A DNA stretch of 7,303 nucleotides, from the NCBI GenBank assembly GCA_946480565.1, contig CAMLKR010000115.1:1-7303 (forward strand), given 5' to 3'. Below the pieces are notes generated by a model. It made no database searches, was not told where the DNA came from, and was given only the letters and a program-made list of their open reading frames with translations. Within the stretch, counting starts at the first letter, position 1. Every line of letters begins with the position of its first letter. The position numbers were made by a program, and so were the translations under genes. Shown in pieces: positions 1 to 7,303 of this stretch. This DNA comes from an uncultured Arenimonas sp. Lineage in GTDB: Bacteria; Pseudomonadota; Gammaproteobacteria; Xanthomonadales; Xanthomonadaceae.

Positions 1-472
1 TGTACACCGTGCCGGTCCAGTAGTCGTGGCCGAGGTCGCGGATCATGGTGGACACGGCGCGCTGCAGGGCGAAGGCCGGCAGGGCCGGGACCTCGGGCAG
101 CAGGTAATCGTTGGACGTGCCTTCGCCGCGGATGGCGGCGATCGGCAGCACCAGGTCGCCGAGCTGGTTTTTCTTCTTCAGGCCGCCGCACTTGCCCAGG
201 AACAGCACCGCCTTGGGGCCGATGGCCGACAGCAGGTCCATCACGGTGGCGGCGTTGGCGCTGCCCATGCCGAAGTTGATCAGGGTGATGCCGTCGGCGG
301 TGGCGCTGGGCATCGGCCGGTCCAGGCCGACGATGGGCGCGCCGGTGAGGCGCGAGAAGGTGTTGAGGTAGCCGCCGAAGTTGGTGAGCAGCACGTGCTC
401 GCCGAAACCTTCCAGCGGCACGCCGGTATAGCGGGGAAGCCAGTTGCTGACGATCTCGTTCTTGTCTTTCAT
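1..472 (-). CDS. amn: AMP nucleosidase, short form, N-terminal part (cut by window edge)
   Basis: Hydrolyses AMP to adenine and ribose 5-phosphate in the cytoplasm (EC 3.2.2.4), a purine salvage and adenylate-balancing step. The 157 residues visible from the ATG at 470-472 begin with MKDKNEIVSNWLPRYTGVPL. They carry the nucleoside-phosphorylase-like fold signatures INFGMGSANAAT (65-76), LFLGKCGGLKKKN (90-102) and IRGEGTSNDY (114-123), then the PEVPALPAFALQRAVS stretch (126-141). These match from memory the short AMP nucleosidase form of about 260 residues, which lacks the N-terminal regulatory domain of the longer E. coli Amn. The start is supported by AAAGGA five bases upstream in an A-rich leader. 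The gene is divergent from the amidohydrolase operon, with 133 bp between the starts. The remaining ~100 codons lie beyond position 1. The identification is strong; the full length is not visible. Confidence 0.93.
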   Translation of the reverse strand, partial: MKDKNEIVSNWLPRYTGVPLEGFGEHVLLTNFGGYLNTFSRLTGAPIVGLDRPMPSATADGITLINFGMGSANAATVMDLLSAIGPKAVLFLGKCGGLKKKNQLGDLVLPIAAIRGEGTSNDYLLPEVPALPAFALQRAVSTMIRDLGHDYWTGTVY

Positions 473-477
473 GTTTT

Positions 478-483
478 TCCTTT
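478..483 (-). promoter_or_regulatory. Ribosome binding site of amn within an A-rich leader
   Basis: On the minus strand AAAGGA lies five bases before the ATG at 470-472. It is embedded in a purine- and A-rich stretch (473-499) that stands out in this GC-rich window. The site fixes the start codon of the AMP nucleosidase. A low-structure A-rich leader would be expected to favour translation initiation, which is inference. Confidence 0.7.
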
Positions 484-550
484 GTTTTTGTTTTTCTCAG
501 CCTTGCCCGGGCATTCTGCCACGCGGCCGGTGAACCGGGCCCCCGCGCAC

Positions 551-580
551 TTGGCAAGGCCGCCCGCCCGCGGCTAGGGT
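551..580 (+). promoter_or_regulatory. Putative sigma-70 promoter of the amidohydrolase operon
   Basis: TTGGCA (551-556) and TAGGGT (575-580) are separated by 18 bp. The -10 box fits the loose TAnnnT pattern seen upstream of the other plus-strand transcription units here. Transcription would start near 587, giving a leader of about 20 nt with the Shine-Dalgarno AGGGGAG at 592-598. It is called from pattern and position only; the -10 box is a poor match to TATAAT. Confidence 0.4.
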
Positions 581-605
581 GGGCCGGTCTCAGGGGAGTC
601 CATCC

Positions 606-1969
<1,364 letters not shown>

Positions 1970-1973
<4 letters not shown>

Positions 1974-3241
1974 AGCGCCTGCTGATCCTGTCCCTCCTGC
2001 TCGCCGCGTCCGTGCCGGCCGCCGCGCAGGACCTGCTGGTCACGAACGCCACGGTGCACACCGCCGGCGCCCGCGGCACGCTCAAGGACCACGACGTGCT
2101 GGTGCAGGGCGGCGTGGTGCGCGCCGTCGCGCCCGACCTCGCCGCGCCCGCCGGCGCCACCGTGGTCGACGCCAGGGGCCGGCCGCTGACGCCGGGCCTG
2201 TTCGGTGGGCTCACCGGCCTGGGCATCGAGGAGGTGTCGGGCGAAGCCGCCACCGTCGACGCCAACCTGGCGCTGGGCGCGATGGTACCCGCTGCCGACC
2301 ACGTGGTCTGGCGCCCCGAGTTCGACGTGGACGTGGCCTTCAACCCCCACTCGGCCGCGATCGCCGTCAGCCGCGTCGAAGGCATCACCCACACCGTGCT
2401 GTCGCCCGGCAGCCTGCCCGGCGGCAGCTTCGTTGCAGGCCAGGGCAGCGCGGTGCTGCTCGACGGCCGCTACGACGCCGCCCTGCCCGGCAGCCGCAGC
2501 CTGTTCGTGAACCTGGGCGGCGGCGCCTCGCCGCTGTCGGGCGGCAGCCGCGCGGGTCAGTGGATGCTGCTGGAACAGGCGGTGTCGGAAGCGCGCGCCG
2601 GCAGCGGCGAGCTACTGACGCGGGCCGGGCGCGCGGCGCTGTCGGGCTACCTGGCCGGCGGCCGCGTGGTCTTCCACGTCGACCGCGCGGCCGACATCCG
2701 CCAGGCCCTGGCCTTCGCGAAAAAACACGGCATGCGGCCGGTGATCGTCGGCGGCGCCGAAGCCTGGCGCGTGGCCGCCGAGCTGAAGGCGGCGAACGCG
2801 CCGGTGCTGCTGGACGCGCTGGCCAACCTGCCCTCGAGCTTCGATGCCCTGGGCTCGAGCCTGGAGAACGCCGCGCGCCTGCACCGCGCCGGCGTGCTGG
2901 TGGGCTTCTCGCAGGGCGGCGACGCCACCCACAACGCGCGCAAGATCCGCCAGCTGGCCGGCAATGCCGTCGCCCACGGCCTGCCCTGGGAGGCCGGCCT
3001 GGCCGGGCTGACCGCGGTGCCGGCGCAGGTGTTCGGGCTGTCGGGCCAGCGCGGGCGCATCGAGGTCGGCCAGGCCGCCGACCTGGTGCTGTGGAGCGGC
3101 GACCCGCTGGAGGTCAACACCTACGCCGAGCAGGTCTGGTTCGGCGGACGGGCAGCGGGCATGCGCTCGCGGCAGACGGAGCTGTTCGAACGCTACCAGG
3201 CGCCCGAAGGTGCGCTGCCGCGCGCCTATCCGGGACGCTGA
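1970..3241 (+). CDS. Exported amidohydrolase-fold protein lacking the metal ligands (probable pseudoenzyme)
   Basis: A 423-residue protein with a signal peptide (1-19, VPAAA-Q). It has the same architecture as its upstream neighbour: beta domain, TIM-barrel and a closing GQAADLVLWSGDP (367-379). The catalytic residues are replaced. The HxH segment reads TPGLFGGLTGLG (74-85), so the two histidines become Leu81 and Gly83. The double-His segment becomes VGGAEAW (260-266). The Asp position becomes Gln315 in VGFSQ. Only the His in VFHVDRAAD (His236) is retained. The chain has no frameshift or internal stop, so it looks maintained rather than decaying. Start: GTG 1970-1972 overlapping the previous TGA, with AGGAGG seven bases upstream. 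Coupled translation with the intact enzyme suggests a partner or regulatory subunit (inference). Alternatively it uses other residues or a non-metal chemistry. Databases would probably label it amidohydrolase. Confidence 0.88.
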
Positions 3242-3249
3242 GGCACCGC

Positions 3250-3278
3250 CCCCCTCTCCCCTTGCCGGGGAGAGGGGG
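3250..3278 (+). terminator. GC-rich hairpin after the amidohydrolase operon
   Basis: A perfect 12-bp inverted repeat: CCCCCTCTCCCC (3250-3261), loop TTGCC (3262-3266), GGGGAGAGGGGG (3267-3278). It begins eight bases after the operon's stop codon. There is no T-run after it, so it is not a canonical intrinsic terminator. It could stop transcription, protect the 3' end, or be a copy of the CCCCTCTCCC-type dispersed intergenic repeat that I recall from GC-rich proteobacteria. The structure is certain; the role is not. Confidence 0.6.
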
Positions 3279-3331
3279 CGGGAGCGGCCCGATTGTCCGA
3301 ATCCGCCCTCGTCGCCCGGCCCCGCAGCCGC

Positions 3332-3337
3332 TATCGT
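3332..3337 (+). promoter_or_regulatory. -10 box placed for a leaderless transcript
   Basis: TATCGT ends six bases before the ATG at 3344, which would put the transcription start at or next to the A of the start codon. No purine-rich Shine-Dalgarno is present in the 20 bases before this ATG. Both facts point to leaderless translation of the isomerase-like gene. No convincing -35 box is visible at 17-19 bp upstream. Confidence 0.45.
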
Positions 3338-3343
3338 CGCCCC

Positions 3344-3973
3344 ATGGCCACGGTGCACTGGTACTTCGACTTCATCTCCCCCTTCGCCTACCTGCAGTGG
3401 CCGAAGGTGCGCGCGCTGAAGGCACGGCACCCGGTCGAGTTCCGGCCGGTGCTGTTCGCCGGCGTGCTCGACCAGGTCGGGCAGAAGGGTCCCGCGGAGA
3501 TCCCCGCCAAGCGGCTGTTCACCTACCGGCACGTGCTGTGGCGGGCGCGCGAACGCGGGCTGCCGATGCGTTTCCCGCCCGCGCATCCCTTCAACCCGCT
3601 GGCGGCGCTGCGGCTCTGCCTGGCGCTGGACGCACGGCCGGACGCGATCACGGCGATCTTCGACTGGATCTGGCGCGACGGCCGGTCCGGCGACAGCGCC
3701 GAGGCCCTGGCGCCGCTGGCGGCGTCGCTGGGCGTGGGCGACGTGGCGGCCGCGATCGCCGCGCCGGCGGTGAAGGCCCGGCTGAAGGCGAACTTCGAGG
3801 CCGCGAGCGCGGCAGGACTGTTCGGGGTGCCGACCCTGGCGGTCGACGGCGAGCTGTTCTGGGGCGACGACGCCTTCGACTTCGCGGTCGCGGTGCTGGA
3901 CGATCCGGCCGTGCTGCGTGACCCGGCGATGCGCGCCCTGGAAGCCCTGCCGGTGGCCGCCTCGCGGATCTGA
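3344..3973 (+). CDS. 2-hydroxychromene-2-carboxylate isomerase-like protein (DsbA/kappa-GST fold)
   Basis: A 209-residue cytoplasmic protein of the DsbA-like thioredoxin-fold family that includes NahD and kappa-class glutathione transferases. Those enzymes use glutathione; NahD isomerises 2-hydroxychromene-2-carboxylate in naphthalene breakdown. Visible signatures are the N-terminal WYFDFISPFAYLQ (6-18), with Ser12 at the position of the glutathione-activating serine, the helical insert (about 55-140), and FGVPTLAVDGELFWGDD (160-176) with the cis-proline of the thioredoxin fold. There is no CxxC, so it is not a disulfide oxidoreductase. Length is typical. Start: ATG 3344 sits just before the conserved first strand, although it has no Shine-Dalgarno; an upstream in-frame TTG at 3293 would add a non-conserved Arg/Pro-rich tail. 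No aromatic-degradation genes lie nearby, so the true substrate may be another glutathione adduct (inference). The stop codon is one base from that of the converging diguanylate cyclase. Confidence 0.88.
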   Translation: MATVHWYFDFISPFAYLQWPKVRALKARHPVEFRPVLFAGVLDQVGQKGPAEIPAKRLFTYRHVLWRARERGLPMRFPPAHPFNPLAALRLCLALDARPDAITAIFDWIWRDGRSGDSAEALAPLAASLGVGDVAAAIAAPAVKARLKANFEAASAAGLFGVPTLAVDGELFWGDDAFDFAVAVLDDPAVLRDPAMRALEALPVAASRI

Positions 3974-3974
3974 C

Positions 3975-4922
3975 TCAGTTCGCGGTGGACGGCACCGCGG
4001 GGTCGGCGACCACCATGTTCCGGCCGGAGCCCTTGGCGTTGTACATCGCCCGGTCGGCACGTTCGATCAGGGCCTCCAGGTTCTCGTCGGCGCCCAGGTA
4101 CTCGGCAGCGCCGATGCTGACCGTCAGCTCCACCACTTCCTCGCCCACGGTGTGGCAGCGCGACTGCACGGCGGTGCGGATGCGTTCGGCGACCGCGATC
4201 GCATGGATGCGGCGCGCGCCCGGCAGCACCACCGCGAATTCCTCGCCGCCGACCCGGCCCAGCACGTCGCCGCCGCGCAGCTCCTCGCCGACCGTGCGCG
4301 CCACCGCCTTCAGGCAGTCGTCGCCGACGCCGTGGCCCAGGCTGTCGTTGATCAGCTTGAACAGGTCGATGTCGAAGAACAGCACCGACACCGGCTTGGC
4401 CTGGCCGTTGTCTTCGCGATGGTTTTCGGTCAGCTGCTCCAGGCGCTTGTGCCAGGCGCCGCGGTTGAGCGCGCCGGTCAGCGGGTCGCGTTCGGAATCC
4501 TGCTTCGCGCGTTTGGCTTCGGCGCGGGCGTGGTCGCGCTCGTCCAGCAGTCGGCGCATGCGCCGCGCCATGTGGTCCACGAGCCACAGGCCCCAGGCCA
4601 ACACGGCCGCGGCCAGCACTACGCCCAGCCAGGGCGAGAACCACAACAGCAGCCCCGCAAGGGCCAGCAGCACGAACGCGGTGACAGCGTAGGGCAGCCA
4701 GGACGAACGGGGCGCCACCCGCTCGCGCAGGATGCGCGAGGACAACACCATCACCAGCGCGACAGCGGTAGCCGCGCCCACCACGAACCACAGCAGATGT
4801 TCGGCCACGTGCACGCCCGGCATCGACGCCTCGGCGGGCGCGCAGGCGCCTGCGGCCGCCAGCAACGTGGCGGCTCGGATCCAGGGCGTGAAGGACGGCG
4901 GCATGCCGCTACTGTCCGGCAC
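3975..4922 (-). CDS. Membrane diguanylate cyclase (GGDEF domain, GGEEF active site)
   Basis: Makes cyclic di-GMP from two GTP at the inner membrane and so influences biofilm, motility or virulence programmes. In 315 residues it has an N-terminal hydrophobic segment (about 12-32, signal-like), then transmembrane stretches near 42-60, 76-94 and 97-115. A charged helical linker follows (117-145), probably a dimerising coiled coil, then a complete GGDEF domain from [10 protein letters not shown] (145-154). The active-site signature is GGEEF (225-229). [12 protein letters not shown] (182-193) carries the metal-binding Asp184. RGGD (216-219) lies five residues before GGEEF, which is the intact RxxD product-inhibition site. 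It should therefore be active and feedback-inhibited. No separate sensor domain is visible; any signal must act on the short membrane region. The start is uncertain: GTG at 4922 or ATG at 4902-4904 (residue 7), neither with a good Shine-Dalgarno. Confidence 0.9.
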   Translation of the reverse strand: MPDSSGMPPSFTPWIRAATLLAAAGACAPAEASMPGVHVAEHLLWFVVGAATAVALVMVLSSRILRERVAPRSSWLPYAVTAFVLLALAGLLLWFSPWLGVVLAAAVLAWGLWLVDHMARRMRRLLDERDHARAEAKRAKQDSERDPLTGALNRGAWHKRLEQLTENHREDNGQAKPVSVLFFDIDLFKLINDSLGHGVGDDCLKAVARTVGEELRGGDVLGRVGGEEFAVVLPGARRIHAIAVAERIRTAVQSRCHTVGEEVVELTVSIGAAEYLGADENLEALIERADRAMYNAKGSGRNMVVADPAVPSTAN

Positions 4923-5034
4923 CCGGGGCGCGACCGCAAGCGATTGTCCCGCCTAGGGTTTGTATTCCGCCAAGCGGCTCACGCTTTCACCCCGCCATGA
5001 CCTTCGGCCTACAGGGAAGATCGGGCATTTCGCC

Positions 5035-5040
5035 TAGCAT
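5035..5040 (+). promoter_or_regulatory. Putative -10 box of the PD40-amidohydrolase gene
   Basis: TAGCAT lies 28 bases before the ATG at 5069, in the 146-bp region between divergent starts. Transcription from about 5047 would give a leader of some 22 nt containing GGAG (5060-5063), five bases before the ATG. The -35 region is weak: TACAGG at 5010-5015 has a long 19-bp spacer. It is called on position and on likeness to the other TAnnnT boxes in the window. Confidence 0.35.
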
Positions 5041-5068
5041 CCGCCGGTCCCTTCTGTCTGGAGTCGCC

Positions 5069-7303
5069 ATGTCGCCGCGTCCGCTCGCCCTTGCCCTCGC
5101 CGCCTGCCTCAGCGCCGGCGCCTTCGCCGCCGATCCTCCCAAGTGGGACGTCAACGGCGCCCATGCCAAAGGCAAGCGTGTAAGTTTTTCCACCGACGAG
5201 GGCACGTGGCTGGACCTGGACCTGAGCCCGGACGGCAAACAGATCGTGTTCTCGATGCTCGGCGACCTCTACCTGCTGCCGGCCGACGGCGGCCAGGCGC
5301 GGCGCATCAGCAGCGGCGCGGCCTGGGACGTGCAGCCGCGGTTCTCGCCGGACGGCAAGGAAATCGCCTTCACCTCCGACCGCGGCGGCGGCAACAACCT
5401 CTGGCGCATGGGCGTGGACGGCAGCGGCGCGACCGCGGTGAGCAAGGAGGATTTCCGCCTGCTCAACAATCCCTGGTGGACGCCGGACGGCCAGTACCTG
5501 GTCGGTCGCAAGCACTTCACCTCGGGCCGCTCGCTGGGCGCGGGCGAGCTGTGGATGTACCACCGCAGCGGCGGCGCCGGCCTGCAGCTGACCAAGCGCA
5601 AGAACGACCAGCAGGACCAGGGCGAACCGGCGGTCTCGCCGGACGGCCGCTACGTCTATTTCTCCGAGGACATGAGCCCCGGCGGCGCCTTCGACTACAA
5701 CCGCAACGTGCACGGCCTGATCTACGCGATCCGCCGGCTCGACCGCGAGACCGGCGAGATCGAGAACGTGGTTTCCAGCGCCGGCGGCGCGGTGCGGCCG
5801 CAGCCCTCCCCGGACGGCAAGTCGCTGGCCTTCGTCAAGCGCGTGCGCGACAAGTCGGTGCTGCACGTGCTCGACCTGGCCTCGGGCCACGTGCGCCCGG
5901 TCTGGGACGGCCTGTCGCACGACCAGCAGGAGGCCTGGGCGATCTTCGGGCCCTACCCGAACTTCGACTGGACGCCGGACTCGAAGGCCGTGGTGATCTG
6001 GGCCCAGGGCAAGCTCTGGAACGTCGACATCGCCAGCGGCACGCCCCGCGGCATCCCCTTCACCGCCGAGGTCTCGCAGACGGTGCTGCCGGCCCTGCGC
6101 TTCGACCAGACGCTGGAGGGCGACAGCTTCGCGCCGAAGATGATCCGAGACGTGGCCACCAGCCCGGACGGCAAGACCCTGGTCTTCCACGCGGTCGGCC
6201 AGCTGTGGACCCGCGCGCTTCCCAACGGCGAGCCGCGCCGCCTGACCGGCGACGCCGCGAACTTCGAATACCAGCCCAGCTTCAGCCCCGACGGCCGCAA
6301 GCTCCTTTACACCGTGTGGTCGGACCAGAAGATGGGCGCGATCCGCGAACTGGACTTGGCCAGCGGCCAGTCGCGCGCGTTGACCACCCAGCCGGGCTTC
6401 TACTACGGCCCGCGCTATTCGCCCGACGGCACGCGCGTGGTCTACGCCCGCCAGGGCGGCAGCGGCCTCACCGGCAGCCTGTGGAGCGGCACCCGCGGCG
6501 TGTTCGTGATGCCGGCCGCGGGCGGCGAGCCGGTGCAGGTGGCGACCAACGGCGCCGAGCCGCAGTTCTCGGCCGACGGCCAGCGGGTGTTCTACCTCAC
6601 CGGGGGCGGCCTGGAGAAGAAGCTGATGAGCGTCGGCCTGGCCGGCGAGCGCCCGCGCGAGGTGTTCAACCTCAAGTACGTCGACCACGTGTCGGTGAGC
6701 CCGGACGGCAAGTCGGTGGCCTTCACCGAGCTGTTCAACGGCTACGTGGCGCCGCTGCCGGTCACCGGCGGATCCATCGAGCTGAGCAAGGACACCAAGG
6801 CCGTGCCGGTGACCGCGCTGGGCACCGACATGGGCAGCTACCTGCACTGGGGCGCCGATTCGAAGTCGCTGCACTGGATGGTGGGCGACCGCTACCACAG
6901 CCGCGCCCTGGGCGCCGCCAAGGCCGACGCCGGCATCCCGGTGGGCCTGCGCCTGCCCACCGACCGCCCGGCCGACACCTTCGCCCTGGTCGGCGGCCGC
7001 GTGGTGACGATGCGCGATGCCGAGAACACGCAGGAAGTGATCGAGGACGGCGTGGTGCTGGTGCGCGGCGAACGCATCGTCGCGGTCGGCAGCCGCGGCG
7101 AGGTCGCCATCCCGGCCGGCGCGCGCGAGATCGACGTGGCGGGCAAGACCGTGTTCCCGGGCATCGTGGATGCGCACGCCCACGCGGCGCACTTCGGCCA
7201 GGGTGTCGTGCCGCAGCAGAATTGGGCCTACCACGCCAACCTGGCCTTCGGCATCACCACCATGCACGACCCGTCGGCCACCACCGAGTTCGTGTTCTCG
7301 CAG
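5069..7303 (+). CDS. Exported PD40/TolB-type beta-propeller fused to an amidohydrolase domain (3' end cut)
   Basis: The first 745 residues of a large exported protein. A signal peptide (1-20, AGAFA-ADPP) directs it to the periplasm. Twelve PD40-like repeats follow, each marked by an SPDG-type turn, at residues 53, 93, 138, 190, 247, 302, 365, 406, 451, 501, 544 and 595. They are spaced 40-63 residues apart, as in TolB and tricorn-type propellers. Twelve blades would make two six-bladed propellers (inference). From about 637 ([11 protein letters not shown]) an amidohydrolase beta domain begins, followed by [17 protein letters not shown] (694-710) with the HxH metal ligands His703 and His705. 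The rest of the barrel lies past the window. Start: ATG 5069 with GGAG five bases upstream, directly before the signal peptide. A propeller in front of a hydrolase may gate or recruit peptide-like substrates, as in tricorn and prolyl oligopeptidases; this is inference. The substrate is unknown. Confidence 0.9.
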   Translation, partial: MSPRPLALALAACLSAGAFAADPPKWDVNGAHAKGKRVSFSTDEGTWLDLDLSPDGKQIVFSMLGDLYLLPADGGQARRISSGAAWDVQPRFSPDGKEIAFTSDRGGGNNLWRMGVDGSGATAVSKEDFRLLNNPWWTPDGQYLVGRKHFTSGRSLGAGELWMYHRSGGAGLQLTKRKNDQQDQGEPAVSPDGRYVYFSEDMSPGGAFDYNRNVHGLIYAIRRLDRETGEIENVVSSAGGAVRPQPSPDGKSLAFVKRVRDKSVLHVLDLASGHVRPVWDGLSHDQQEAWAIFGPYPNFDWTPDSKAVVIWAQGKLWNVDIASGTPRGIPFTAEVSQTVLPALRFDQTLEGDSFAPKMIRDVATSPDGKTLVFHAVGQLWTRALPNGEPRRLTGDAANFEYQPSFSPDGRKLLYTVWSDQKMGAIRELDLASGQSRALTTQPGFYYGPRYSPDGTRVVYARQGGSGLTGSLWSGTRGVFVMPAAGGEPVQVATNGAEPQFSADGQRVFYLTGGGLEKKLMSVGLAGERPREVFNLKYVDHVSVSPDGKSVAFTELFNGYVAPLPVTGGSIELSKDTKAVPVTALGTDMGSYLHWGADSKSLHWMVGDRYHSRALGAAKADAGIPVGLRLPTDRPADTFALVGGRVVTMRDAENTQEVIEDGVVLVRGERIVAVGSRGEVAIPAGAREIDVAGKTVFPGIVDAHAHAAHFGQGVVPQQNWAYHANLAFGITTMHDPSATTEFVFSQ

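Noticed and set aside
500..560. Inverted repeat GCCTTGCC (500-507) / GGCAAGGC (553-560) and palindrome TGCCCGGGCA (504-513) between amn and the operon, considered as an operator
   Set aside because: Eight-base arms 45 bases apart in GC-rich DNA are easily found by chance, and no regulator gene is nearby to support an operator.
26..577. A 183-codon plus-strand open frame at the left edge
   Set aside because: Antisense to the clearly recognisable AMP nucleosidase on the minus strand.
2612..4060. A long minus-strand open frame of 482 codons
   Set aside because: Antisense to the second amidohydrolase and the isomerase-like gene, both well supported, with Arg/Gln/His-rich low-information composition.
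3918..5000. A 360-codon plus-strand open frame opposite the diguanylate cyclase
   Set aside because: The minus strand carries a complete GGDEF domain; the plus-strand product has no recognisable features.
5225..6715. Recurring GCCGGACGGCAAG-like DNA words, considered as a DNA repeat or CRISPR
   Set aside because: They encode the SPDGK turn of each propeller blade at irregular spacing in frame, so they are protein repeats.
5009..7267. A 752-codon open frame on the minus strand opposite the PD40-amidohydrolase gene
   Set aside because: Shadow frame of a high-GC gene. It is rich in His/Val/Gly/Ala/Arg with no domain signature, while the plus strand shows a signal peptide and twelve regular repeats.

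Overview
The window is very GC-rich DNA with compact, densely packed genes. Protein styles, short leaders with TAnnnT-type -10 boxes, and a GC-clamped intergenic hairpin suggest a gammaproteobacterium of the Xanthomonadaceae/Lysobacteraceae type (Lysobacter, Luteimonas or a relative). This assignment is inference from general look, not from a marker gene. I see no mobile element, CRISPR array, tRNA or rRNA.

Layout: (1) On the minus strand, at the left edge, lies the N-terminal 157 codons of a short-form AMP nucleosidase (amn), cut by the window. (2) Divergent from it is a two-gene plus-strand operon with a GTGA overlap. The first gene is an exported metal-dependent amidohydrolase with the full set of metal ligands. 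The second is an exported amidohydrolase-fold protein that has lost nearly all of them. A 12-bp GC hairpin follows the operon. (3) A small plus-strand DsbA/kappa-GST-fold protein, resembling 2-hydroxychromene-2-carboxylate isomerase, appears to be translated from a leaderless transcript. (4) Converging on it with a single base between the stop codons is a minus-strand membrane diguanylate cyclase with an intact GGEEF active site and RxxD inhibitory site. (5) Divergent from that is the first 745 codons of a large exported protein: twelve TolB/PD40-type beta-propeller repeats followed by the start of an amidohydrolase domain. It runs off the right edge.

Taken together, three exported amidohydrolase-superfamily modules within 7 kb point to processing of peptides or related amide compounds in the cell envelope (inference). 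The AMP nucleosidase, isomerase-like protein and diguanylate cyclase look like independent neighbours. The most notable feature is the active/degenerate amidohydrolase pair with translational coupling. I did not find a clear novel defence, mobile or RNA-based system.
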